DNA from: Lysinibacillus sp. KCTC 33748 | Lineage (GTDB): Bacteria > Bacillota > Bacilli > Bacillales_A > Planococcaceae | Length of the DNA stretch: 64,000 nt | NCBI RefSeq assembly: GCF_002237755.1 | Contig: NZ_MWSJ01000003.1 | Span: forward strand, 1 to 64,000 | Direction of reading: 5' to 3' | Shown: in pieces, positions 26,567 to 34,953 of the stretch | How positions within the stretch are numbered: position 1 is the first letter of the stretch | How the letters are laid out: every line of letters starts with the position of its first letter | Notes under the pieces: model-generated | Databases searched by the model: none | Seen by the model: only the letters and a program-made list of their open reading frames with translations | What the model was told of the DNA's origin: nothing | Made by a program: the position numbers and the translations under genes

Positions 26567-27572
26567 GTGAATCCCCCTTATATAATTTTAAGCCTTTTGT
26601 GAAGCTCTTATTTAATATACCAAAAAATCATTGTGTACAAAATAAAAAAGATTCAAATTTATATAGTATTATCTGACATTTAAGAAGATAATAAATTTTT
26701 TCTATTCATCACACTAAAGAATAAAAGCGCTTTCATAACAAAAATTTGATATTAATTCGTTCTGAATATCAAAAATAAAATAAAAATATAGAAATTACTT
26801 ACTATACCGAATATTCGTATTGTTTAGATAATAATATTGTTATAGTAAAAATGAGTCAAAAGTCACAGGGGTGTGCTATGAGTGGTTTGTGTGGATTTGT
26901 AGAAAATTATCGCAAAATCGAGTAATTTTGATTCTTGGGAAGGTGTTTTTTTGCAAATTATAATCTCGAAAGATGAATATTTTTATCTATTAATGATATA
27001 TAAGAAACTTGTTTTGTATTTTTTTAAGAATATCCGGTATAAGAGAGAACAAAGAAGAAGAAGAGTATATATATGACAAAATGTGCCGCTCTTAAAGAAT
27101 AAATGTACGTTGGTTAATGCAAATATGTTTTTTTGAAATAATTTACACATTACTTGTATATTCAATATTGTATAAATAAAACGTTGCATGGAATCAATTA
27201 TATGTGTGTAGGGTTGAATTCATACTAAATGAAAAAAATACATAATTATCATTACTTTTATGCTGTTGTTTTATGGAGAAGTCCATTTGTCTTGCTTAGG
27301 AGGAAAGCTTCTACATATAGTTACTAAAAATTACGTAAGTAGAACTTAATGCGTAGGAAATTACTTCGTCTATATACGTGGTTAATCCTACCATATTTTA
27401 ATTGCTAAATGGAGATTTTCCTAAAAATAAACAGTGAAGTAATTAGAATCAACAGTTATAGGTGGACGATTTCTTAAGTAAGTAGGGGGTTACCTAAGTG
27501 CTAAACGATATTAGTCTCTACTGTTGTCCTCTCGTTACACTCACGCTTTTGATCAGAAATGCGAACTAGGGA
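26567..27572. other. Intergenic region upstream of oppA
   Basis: About 1 kb of AT-rich DNA between oppA and the chemoreceptor terminator. Apart from the oppA promoter candidate I see only short frames. One, at 26877-26924, has a fair ribosome binding site and encodes MSGLCGFVENYRKIE. I cannot support it as a gene. No tRNA or repeat is visible. Confidence 0.55.
26612..26640 (-). promoter_or_regulatory. Candidate oppA promoter
   Basis: On the minus strand TTGTAC, a 17-bp spacer and TATTAA lie about 45 nt upstream of the oppA start. The -10 is imperfect. Confidence 0.4.
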
Positions 27573-27607
27573 CAAAAACAAGCAGAGAATAAAGAACTCT
27601 CTGCTTG
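27573..27607 (-). terminator. Terminator of the chemoreceptor gene
   Basis: A perfect 10-bp stem CAAGCAGAGA / TCTCTGCTTG with a 9-nt loop, followed on the minus strand by TTTTTG, 5 nt after the stop codon. Confidence 0.9.
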
Positions 27608-27612
27608 AATGT

Positions 27613-29298
27613 TTAAAGCTTAAACTGATTAATTTGGGTTTGTAAGTCTGAGGATTTTTCACTTAAATCTGTAGCAACGTGATTTATTTGTTGCATTGTT
27701 GCTGCTTGTTCTTCACTAGCTTCGGCTATGATCTGTGTATTAGCAGCACTAGAAGAAGCACCATGAGCAATTTCTGAAACAGAAGCTGCTACTTGCTCAG
27801 CGCTTGCAGAGATTTCTTCAGAAGTAGCTGAAATGTCTTCTATTTGATTTGTCATCATATTGATCGCTTTTACGATTGCTTCAAAAGAGTTGCCAGCATC
27901 CCCAATGATTTTTACACCATCTGTAACAGATTGTAGCCCATCTTCGACAGCTTTTTCTACATTTTGGGTATCTTCCTGGATTTCTTGTGTTAAGGTAACA
28001 ATTTGATTGGCTGATTGCTTTGATTCTTCTGCTAGCTTGCGAACTTCGTCAGCTACGACAGCGAAGCCTTTGCCATGTTCACCTGCACGTGCCGCTTCGA
28101 TTGCAGCGTTTAACGCTAATAAATTCGTTTGATCTGTAATGGCTGTAATGACTGTAGTAATATTGCCTATTTCTTCTGATTGCTTACTTAATTTTTGAAC
28201 GAGATTGTTAATCGTTTGTGTAGAATCATAAATCACGTTCATTTGTTGTTGAGCCTCATCAACTGTACTATTACCGTTATTCGCCAATTCAGTTGTTGTC
28301 ACTGCGTTTTGGTGGAGTTGTTGAGTAGCCTCTGCTATTCGCTGTACACCTACGGCTGTTTCATCCATAGCATGTGCACTCTCATTGGCAGCAATTGTAG
28401 CAGTAGATGCCGTATTTGCCGTCCCGTTAATTCGTACAGTAATTTCATCAGCAGAAGCAGAAATCTCTTCGATAGAAGCGGATAGTTCTTCCGCAGAAGC
28501 TGATAAATGTTCCGCATTACCTTGAATATGTGTTAATAAACCTCGTAGGCTACTTTTCATTACGTTAAATGCTGTAGATAGCTGTCCAATTTCATCTTTA
28601 GATTGATGGGAAATATCTTGATGATATAATTCACCATTCGCAATATTATTGGCAGCAAGAACGACGGATTTTAAAGGTCGTGAAATTGTACGCTGTACAT
28701 AAAACATTAAGGATATTCCAAGTATTACACCAATGATGATAGCAATGATTGAGATTATTTGTGAATTTGATACTGCTTCTTTAGATTCTTTCGTGACAAT
28801 ATCAAGTTGATTTTTTTGATAACTTACAATTTTCTCTGATACTGCTAACAAACCTGTATTTGCTTGTTGGACATCTCCATTAACTTTTTGTATTGCTTCT
28901 TTTAATTTTTTGGCATCATAAAGTGCTAGTGCTTCTTCAGCGGCTTTGTTAAAAGCTTCATTATATGTATTTAAATCTTTTGCATAAGTCTCCATTTCGG
29001 ATGAATCAGATTTTTCCATCGTCTCAATTACATACGAATCTAGCATTTTAGCATACTTTGTAAAGTTATCTTTATTAGCTGCTGAGTCTTCGATGAGTAT
29101 TGCCCGAATGTAAAGACCTTGCATTGCTCGAGCAGTTTGAATATTATTAGCTAATTCTACTAGAGCTACACGATTTTCTAGCGCATTTTCTACCTTCTTA
29201 TCAATATTTGAGAATTGAATAAACATAATTACTAATGAAATAATTAAGGTCAGGATGATGGTGATAAATCCAAAGCTTAATTTTTTACCTACAGACAT
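27613..29298 (-). CDS. Methyl-accepting chemotaxis protein
   Basis: A 561-aa transmembrane chemoreceptor. TM1 spans about residues 9-31, an extracytoplasmic four-helix-bundle-type sensor lies at about 32-185, and TM2 at about 186-207. A HAMP linker follows ([20 protein letters not shown]), then a long helical signalling domain with the hairpin tip [20 protein letters not shown]. Tail residues carry Glu/Gln-rich adaptation sites. The ligand cannot be predicted. It is a single gene with its own promoter candidate and terminator; RBS GAAAGGG. Confidence 0.94.
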   Translation of the reverse strand: MSVGKKLSFGFITIILTLIISLVIMFIQFSNIDKKVENALENRVALVELANNIQTARAMQGLYIRAILIEDSAANKDNFTKYAKMLDSYVIETMEKSDSSEMETYAKDLNTYNEAFNKAAEEALALYDAKKLKEAIQKVNGDVQQANTGLLAVSEKIVSYQKNQLDIVTKESKEAVSNSQIISIIAIIIGVILGISLMFYVQRTISRPLKSVVLAANNIANGELYHQDISHQSKDEIGQLSTAFNVMKSSLRGLLTHIQGNAEHLSASAEELSASIEEISASADEITVRINGTANTASTATIAANESAHAMDETAVGVQRIAEATQQLHQNAVTTTELANNGNSTVDEAQQQMNVIYDSTQTINNLVQKLSKQSEEIGNITTVITAITDQTNLLALNAAIEAARAGEHGKGFAVVADEVRKLAEESKQSANQIVTLTQEIQEDTQNVEKAVEDGLQSVTDGVKIIGDAGNSFEAIVKAINMMTNQIEDISATSEEISASAEQVAASVSEIAHGASSSAANTQIIAEASEEQAATMQQINHVATDLSEKSSDLQTQINQFKL

Positions 29299-29420
29299 AG
29301 AAATACGCCCTTTCTAAAATACCATTTATAGTTTATTTAAATTTAGCCATTAAGAGAGGAGGAAGTCAATAACGCTCGGAATAAACAGTTCGGATTATTC
29401 ACGAGTTTTTTAGCGTTATT

Positions 29421-29449
29421 ACAATAGGAAACAATAGCTATAAAGTCAA
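29421..29449 (-). promoter_or_regulatory. Candidate chemoreceptor promoter
   Basis: On the minus strand TTGACT, a 17-bp spacer and TATTGT lie about 120 nt upstream of the start. I found no clear sigma-D motif. Confidence 0.4.
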
Positions 29450-29506
29450 TCAAGTTAAAAGGGGAATTAATAGATGTATAGTCCAGATTACGTGGTCATC
29501 GCCATT

Positions 29507-29540
29507 AAAAAGGAATACGATACAATTCGTATCGTATTCC
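29507..29540 (-). terminator. Terminator of rqcH
   Basis: A perfect 12-bp stem GGAATACGATAC / GTATCGTATTCC with a 5-nt loop, then TTTTT on the minus strand, just beyond the stop codon. Confidence 0.92.
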
Positions 29541-29545
29541 AACTA

Positions 29546-31243
29546 TTAAGACTGTTTTTTTAATTGTAAAATGACAGCTTCATCTGGATCGATGTATAAA
29601 GTTTTTTGTTCAAAGTAAATAACAAAACCAGGTTTAGCACCATTTGGTTTTTTTACTTGACGTATTTCTGTGTAATCTACTGGAACAGAGGAAGAGTCTC
29701 TTGCTTTTGAAAAATAGGCAGCAAGCGTTGCGGCTTCTCGTAATGTTGTTTCGTCAGGTTCACTTGTATGGATGACAACATGTGAGCCAGGAATATCCTT
29801 CGTATGCAACCAGGTATCTGTACGCTTAGCAATTTTAAATGTAAGCATGTCATTTTGTTTGTTATTTTTCCCAACAGAAATCGCTACACCTGTAGAAGAG
29901 ACATAACGTTCAGGCTCTGGTTTCGTTTGTTTTTTCTTTTTTCTTGCATGACGTAATTTCAAGTAACCTTGTTCTGCTAATTCTTCGCGAATTTCTTCAA
30001 TATCTCCAGGAGCAGCTTGTTGTACTTGCTGAGCAAGCATTTCAAAATAAGCTATTTCTTCCTTCGTTTTTTCTAACTGTTCTTGTACCATAATAAGGGC
30101 ATTTTTTGCTTTTGTGTATTTAGTGTAATAGCTTTGAGCATTTTCAATAGGTGTTTTACGTTCACTCACTGGAATGGTGATTTCTTCATCTCCAGATTCG
30201 CTATAATAGTTAGTGACAGTTACTTCCTTTACACCTTTTTCAAACGCGTAAACATTCGCCATCAGTAACTCCCCATATAATTGGAACTGATCTAACTTTG
30301 ATGCGCGTTCGTAGTCTTTATTTAACTTTTTAGTTTTTAATATAAGTTTGTCAATTTCATTTTGCAACCATCGTTCCAAATCACCAGCCTGCTGTTTGAC
30401 ACGATCACGCTCAGCTCGAGCAAAGAATACGCGGTCAAGTAGCTCATGGACATTCGGATAAATCGTTACATCTCCTTGTAAATGAGTTAGAGCGATTGGG
30501 GAGAAGTAAGTTTTATTATTAGCGACTACATACATTGGCTTTGCCTCACCATTAGTAAAGGAAGCTATAAAATTTTTAAAGCAAATTACACGATCATCTG
30601 TGTCTGTAAATCTGAATAATAATTCCTCAGCATGTATAGGTGAGAAACCTGTAAATTGTGAAACAATTTCCTTAGCCGTTTTTGGTTCTGAGAAAAATAG
30701 TGTAATTTGTTCGTCGGATACTGCTAAAGGGTGCCATTTATTTTGTGCGGGTGGTGCGATATAAGGTTGACCAGGTAATACTGTACGGAAGCTATTTACG
30801 GATGGTGGTAAATGCTTTAAGCTGTCGACTATTTTTCCCTGCTCTTTATCTATTAATAATAGGTTACTGTGACGGCCCATAATTTCAGCATGTAACTCCC
30901 TTACAATCGGGTCGCCAATTTCATTTTTACTTTCGATTTCTACTATTATAATACGATCAAAATCGTGCTGTTTAATAGAAGAAATAAAACCACCCTCTAT
31001 ATGCTTTCTCAACAGCATACAAAACATTGGGGGTTCTGCTGGATTTTCAATAGAATGCTCAGTAAGGTGAACACGTGCGTATGAAGAATGAATCGAAAAA
31101 AGTAATTTATGATTGCTTCCGTTTGCACGAATATGTAGAACAACCTCTTGAGCGTTTGGTTGATGTATTTTAGTAATTCGACCTGTTACTAATTGTTGTA
31201 GGTCGGCTGTCATTGAATAAGTAAATAAGCCGTCAAATGCCAT
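29546..31243 (-). CDS. rqcH: Ribosome quality control protein RqcH (NEMF/Rqc2 family)
   Basis: A 565-aa protein that binds stalled 50S subunits and recruits tRNA-Ala for C-terminal alanine tailing. The N-terminus MAFDGLFTYSMTADLQQL starts the NFACT-N domain, followed by a helix-hairpin-helix region, a coiled coil (about 280-330 and 370-410) and the C-terminal NFACT-R domain (KIAKRTDTWLHTKDIPGSHV). The start at 31243 follows GGAAAGAGG; an upstream in-frame start is less likely. In Bacillus it occupies the same place (yloA), opposite yloC. Older names include FbpA. Confidence 0.93.
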   Translation of the reverse strand: MAFDGLFTYSMTADLQQLVTGRITKIHQPNAQEVVLHIRANGSNHKLLFSIHSSYARVHLTEHSIENPAEPPMFCMLLRKHIEGGFISSIKQHDFDRIIIVEIESKNEIGDPIVRELHAEIMGRHSNLLLIDKEQGKIVDSLKHLPPSVNSFRTVLPGQPYIAPPAQNKWHPLAVSDEQITLFFSEPKTAKEIVSQFTGFSPIHAEELLFRFTDTDDRVICFKNFIASFTNGEAKPMYVVANNKTYFSPIALTHLQGDVTIYPNVHELLDRVFFARAERDRVKQQAGDLERWLQNEIDKLILKTKKLNKDYERASKLDQFQLYGELLMANVYAFEKGVKEVTVTNYYSESGDEEITIPVSERKTPIENAQSYYTKYTKAKNALIMVQEQLEKTKEEIAYFEMLAQQVQQAAPGDIEEIREELAEQGYLKLRHARKKKKQTKPEPERYVSSTGVAISVGKNNKQNDMLTFKIAKRTDTWLHTKDIPGSHVVIHTSEPDETTLREAATLAAYFSKARDSSSVPVDYTEIRQVKKPNGAKPGFVIYFEQKTLYIDPDEAVILQLKKQS

Positions 31244-31375
31244 GTGAATTCCTCTTTCCAACGATATAAGCATCCTTGGTCTTTCGTATTTATTATTTTA
31301 ATGGTGTATTAGCTTTGCACTCTAAATTTCGTGTAGTAGTCACTGCTATAGAGTAGCAGGCTTTTCTACCATGTT

Positions 31376-31520
31376 GTGTGGTTGATTTCCGTTCCAGCTT
31401 GCCGCTACGCTTTCGCGCAGAGCAGAGCTTCCTGGGGGCGTCCGATGAGCCGCTTCACTCGCGTTCCTCTATCGCCGATCCCTGAGGAGTCGCCTGTTCT
31501 TCACTTTAATCAACTTCTAG
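31376..31520. repeat. Dispersed mosaic intergenic repeat (copy A)
   Basis: Contains TTGATTTCCGTTCC, CGCTACGCTTTCGCGCAGAG, CAGAGCTTCCT, GGGGCGTCCGATGAGCCGCT and GATCCCTGAGGAGTCGCC. The same blocks recur at 37430-37650, 46795-46890, 52400-52745 and 60445-60545 in different order and orientation. No coding sense. Confidence 0.85.
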
Positions 31521-31644
31521 ACATGGCATACATTTTAACAAATGCCATCTCTAAGCTTTGCTAATGAGTTTTTTCTTATGTTTATCATAGCATTTTTTAG
31601 GTGAATATTAAAATATAGCTTCAATTGTGGTAGAATTAGCTTTT

Positions 31645-31790
31645 GCTCTATCTTCATTCAGCAGAAAATTCTCACCTCTGAAGGCGGTGAGATGAATGCG
31701 GATGTGGTTCCTTTTCAGTGAAAGTCCAAACACCTGTAGCTGGCGCTTCGCTTTCGCTACAAAAAAACACTTGCTGAATGAAGATAGAGC
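31645..31790. repeat. MITE-like element with perfect 19-bp inverted ends
   Basis: GCTCTATCTTCATTCAGCA (31645-31663) is the exact reverse complement of 31772-31790. The 108-bp interior holds a hairpin CTCACC / GGTGAG and a CTTCGCTTTCGC segment. The inner 14 bases of the end (ATCTTCATTCAGCA) recur next to the 36-bp array at 54817-54830, so the end belongs to a family. Transposition by a transposase supplied elsewhere is an inference. Confidence 0.8.
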
Positions 31791-31827
31791 CTCCGGCGGA
31801 TGTCACGGATATTGAAAGGAATGAATA

Positions 31828-31960
31828 AAGGATGTTAGCCTAAAACCTTCGCATCCTGCGAAAACGGCTAACTGACCTGCGTCGTGCAGGCCTGGGCACA
31901 ATTCAAAATACGGACGCATTGTTTATCTGTGCGAAAGCGAAGCGACAGCAACAATTACGC
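31828..31960 (+). repeat. Structured repeat with nested hairpins upstream of yloC
   Basis: GTTAGCC / GGCTAAC (31834-31840, 31866-31872) enclose TTCGCA / TGCGAA (31848-31853, 31857-31862), and CCTGC / GCAGG (31876-31890) follows. A GCGAAAGCGAAGCGACAGC copy lies at about 31930-31950. The structure lies about 160 nt upstream of yloC. It could be a transcribed leader or part of the neighbouring repeat. Confidence 0.6.
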
Positions 31961-32049
31961 CAAGGCGAAATTGATCTATTTTTTTACGTCATAAATGACA
32001 GAGCTTATGTTATAATAATCCCAGTATGCAAAGAAGGGTGTGACGAACC

Positions 32050-32925
32050 TTGGTGCGTAGTATGACTGGTTTTGGCAGAGGTGTCACAACAACAAGAGAC
32101 TTTCAATTAACAGTAGAAATGCGCTCGGTCAACCATCGATTTTTAGAAATTAATGCGAAATTCCCGAAAGAATGGCTTGAAGCAGAAATTTTCGCAAAGA
32201 AATTAATTTCGAAAGCTTTGTCACGTGGCAAAATTGATGTGATGGTTTATGTTAAGGACTTAGATAACGTCGAGCAATCTATTGAAATTAATTGGTCATT
32301 AATTGAAGCGTATCGTAAGGCAAAAGAGCAATTAGCAAATAAAGTACCACTAGAAGAAAAATGGACGATGCAAGAGCTACTATCGCTTGAACAAGCGCTT
32401 GTACAGGAAAAGCCACAGCTTACACCTGAGGATTTACTTTGTGTTGTTGAAAAGGCTATTATGCAAGCACTGGAACAGCTCATTCAAATGCGTGAGCGTG
32501 AAGGGCAAGAATTGCATGATGTTGTTGTACAATATAAAGAACAGTTAAAAGAACAAGTGAACCAGATTCGTTCTTGTGCTTCCCTAGCTGTAGAAAAATA
32601 TCGTACCCGATTATTGGAACGAGTTACTGAAGTGGCGAACGGAGCATTGTTAGAAGATCGCCTACTTGCCGAAGTAGCGATATTTGCAGAACGTGTGGAC
32701 ATCACCGAAGAATTGGACCGATTAGATAGTCACTTTAATCAACTAGAAGAAACATTACAAGAAACGATTTCGGTTGGCCGTAAATTAGACTTTTTAATGC
32801 AGGAAATACACCGCGAGATCAATACGATTGGGTCAAAAAATCAATCAACAGAGGCGGCCATTGCGGTAGTTCAGGCGAAAACAATTTTAGAAAAGATGCG
32901 CGAGCAAGTTCAAAATATCGAATAG
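32050..32925 (+). CDS. yloC: YicC/YloC family endoribonuclease
   Basis: A 291-aa protein of the YicC/YloC family. The conserved N-terminus (VRSMTGFGRGVTTTRDFQL, then MRSVNHRFLEIN) and C-terminus (GRKLDFLMQEIHREINTIGS, then MREQVQNIE) are both present. The start appears to be TTG (TTG-GTG-CGT), with AAGGGTG upstream. It heads the gmk-rpoZ block as in Bacillus, but remA, which usually follows, is absent: gmk begins 43 nt after the stop. Confidence 0.92.
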   Translation: MVRSMTGFGRGVTTTRDFQLTVEMRSVNHRFLEINAKFPKEWLEAEIFAKKLISKALSRGKIDVMVYVKDLDNVEQSIEINWSLIEAYRKAKEQLANKVPLEEKWTMQELLSLEQALVQEKPQLTPEDLLCVVEKAIMQALEQLIQMREREGQELHDVVVQYKEQLKEQVNQIRSCASLAVEKYRTRLLERVTEVANGALLEDRLLAEVAIFAERVDITEELDRLDSHFNQLEETLQETISVGRKLDFLMQEIHREINTIGSKNQSTEAAIAVVQAKTILEKMREQVQNIE

Positions 32926-32968
32926 CTTGCATGTATCTGTTATAAATTAAGGGAGATATAGAGAATAA

Positions 32969-33586
<618 letters not shown>

Positions 33587-33590
33587 ATCT

Positions 33591-33818
33591 ATGTTATACC
33601 CATCAGTAGATACATTAAAAAAAGAAATCGATTCAAAATACTCGTTAGTGAGTTTAGCATCTAAACGTGCTCGTCAAATGCAAGAGGAACAAGACACTGA
33701 ACGTTTACACAAGTATGTTTCTCATAAGTACGTAGGGAAAGCACTTGAAGAAGTAGCGGCAGGTGTACTTACGAAGGTATCACAGGATGAGTCAACTGTG
33801 TACGAAGACGAAATCTAA
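33591..33818 (+). CDS. rpoZ: RNA polymerase omega subunit
   Basis: A 75-aa subunit helping to assemble the beta-prime subunit. It begins MLYPSVDTLKKEIDSKYSLV, with the conserved SLASKRARQMQ helix and the VGKALEEVAAG segment. It starts 4 nt after gmk, with GAGAGGAG inside the gmk end. Confidence 0.95.
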   Translation: MLYPSVDTLKKEIDSKYSLVSLASKRARQMQEEQDTERLHKYVSHKYVGKALEEVAAGVLTKVSQDESTVYEDEI

Positions 33819-33889
33819 CATTAATGTAAATAAGCTTTTGCGAAAATGTTAACGTCTGCAGTGGATTTTTGATTATACAGAATGCCGAG

Positions 33890-33918
33890 AGCTCCCGAGG
33901 AATTTTCCTTTGGGAGCT
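33890..33918 (+). terminator. Hairpin between rpoZ and coaBC
   Basis: AGCTCCC / GGGAGCT stem around a 15-nt loop, 24 nt before the coaBC start. No U-run follows, so it is probably not a full terminator. Confidence 0.35.
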
Positions 33919-33942
33919 TATCATTTGAAAGGACGATTGTGC

Positions 33943-34953
33943 ATGAATAAAAATATTTTACTTTGTGTTTCAGGTGGTATAGCGGTTTATAAGGCTGTCG
34001 CTCTAGTTAGCAAGCTATCTCAGGCTGGGGCAAATGTAAAGGTCATCATGACAGCATCAGCAAGACAATTTGTAAATCCATTGAGCTTTCAAGTTATGTC
34101 CAAAAATGATGTTTTTTTCGATACTTTTGATGAAAAGGATTCAAGTGTTATTGCCCATATTGATTTGGCAGATTGGGCAGATTTAATTTTAGTTGCACCA
34201 GCTACTGCAAATGTTATAGGGAAGCTGGCAAATGGAATTGCGGACGATATGGTAACGACGACCTTGCTTGCAGCAACTGGTCCTGTATGGCTTGCACCTG
34301 CGATGAATGTACATATGTATGACCATCCAGCGGTAAAACGGAATTTGGCTCAGCTACAATCTGATGGCTATCAATTTATTGAGCCTTCAGAAGGATTTTT
34401 GGCATGTGGCTATGTTGGTAAAGGTCGTTTAGAAGAACCTGAAAAAATAACAGCAATCGTTCAAGATTTTTTTTCAGAGAAAGCAAAGCCGTTAGCTAGT
34501 AAAACAGTAGTGGTCACAGCTGGAGCGTTTTATGTACCATTAGATGAGCGTCATGTTATTAGCACACAGTCGAATAGTAGAATTGGACAGGCGATAGCTA
34601 AAGAGGCACAAGCACTTGGAGCAAATGTAATCCTACTAGATGAGAAAGCAACAAGCGTGTATAAGCTTTTTGAACAGCTTGAGGATTATAAAAAACAATA
34701 TCCATCCGCATTTTTTATCCATGCAGCAAATACGCCTACAACTGAAGAGGCACCGATATTATCCGTAGAAGGAATGACCGCAATAACTTTTGGACAAAAG
34801 GTTATAGGTGAACCGATGGTAACAATTATGTCAGACAAGTGGATTGATTTTAGTGACACGGCAGAAGTAAATGGTCAAATGTGGGATGCGACAGATGCCA
34901 AGCAATTTGCCCAAGCATTTTGGACATATATATTACAGGGTGAGAGGCAATGA
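33943..34953 (+). CDS. coaBC: Phosphopantothenoylcysteine decarboxylase/synthetase CoaBC, eroded CoaB half
   Basis: A 336-aa protein, shorter than the usual roughly 400. The N-terminal CoaC half is complete: ILLCVSGGIAVYKA, the catalytic His in IAHIDLADWADL, the PAMNVHMY substrate clamp and the ACGYVGKGRL flap. The CoaB half (from about residue 187) keeps VVVTAGAF and a Rossmann-like start. It lacks the usual GGTREPID motif (it reads GAFYVPLD), the KIKK lysine, the VKNPDI segment and VGFAAET. Its synthetase activity is therefore doubtful. ATG at 33943 after AAAGGACG. priA overlaps by 4 nt. Confidence 0.88.
   Translation: MNKNILLCVSGGIAVYKAVALVSKLSQAGANVKVIMTASARQFVNPLSFQVMSKNDVFFDTFDEKDSSVIAHIDLADWADLILVAPATANVIGKLANGIADDMVTTTLLAATGPVWLAPAMNVHMYDHPAVKRNLAQLQSDGYQFIEPSEGFLACGYVGKGRLEEPEKITAIVQDFFSEKAKPLASKTVVVTAGAFYVPLDERHVISTQSNSRIGQAIAKEAQALGANVILLDEKATSVYKLFEQLEDYKKQYPSAFFIHAANTPTTEEAPILSVEGMTAITFGQKVIGEPMVTIMSDKWIDFSDTAEVNGQMWDATDAKQFAQAFWTYILQGERQ

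Noticed and set aside
26877-26924. Mini-ORF MSGLCGFVENYRKIE with a fair ribosome binding site
   Set aside because: Fifteen codons, no context and no family; similarity to the N-terminus of glutamine amidotransferases is too short to mean anything.
31376-31564. Plus-strand ORF of 62 codons between rqcH and yloC
   Set aside because: It lies entirely in a dispersed repeat found elsewhere in both orientations.
31801-31960. tRNA- or T-box-like structure upstream of yloC
   Set aside because: Nested hairpins are real, but there is no T-box AGGGTGG motif, no cloverleaf and no tRNA consensus.
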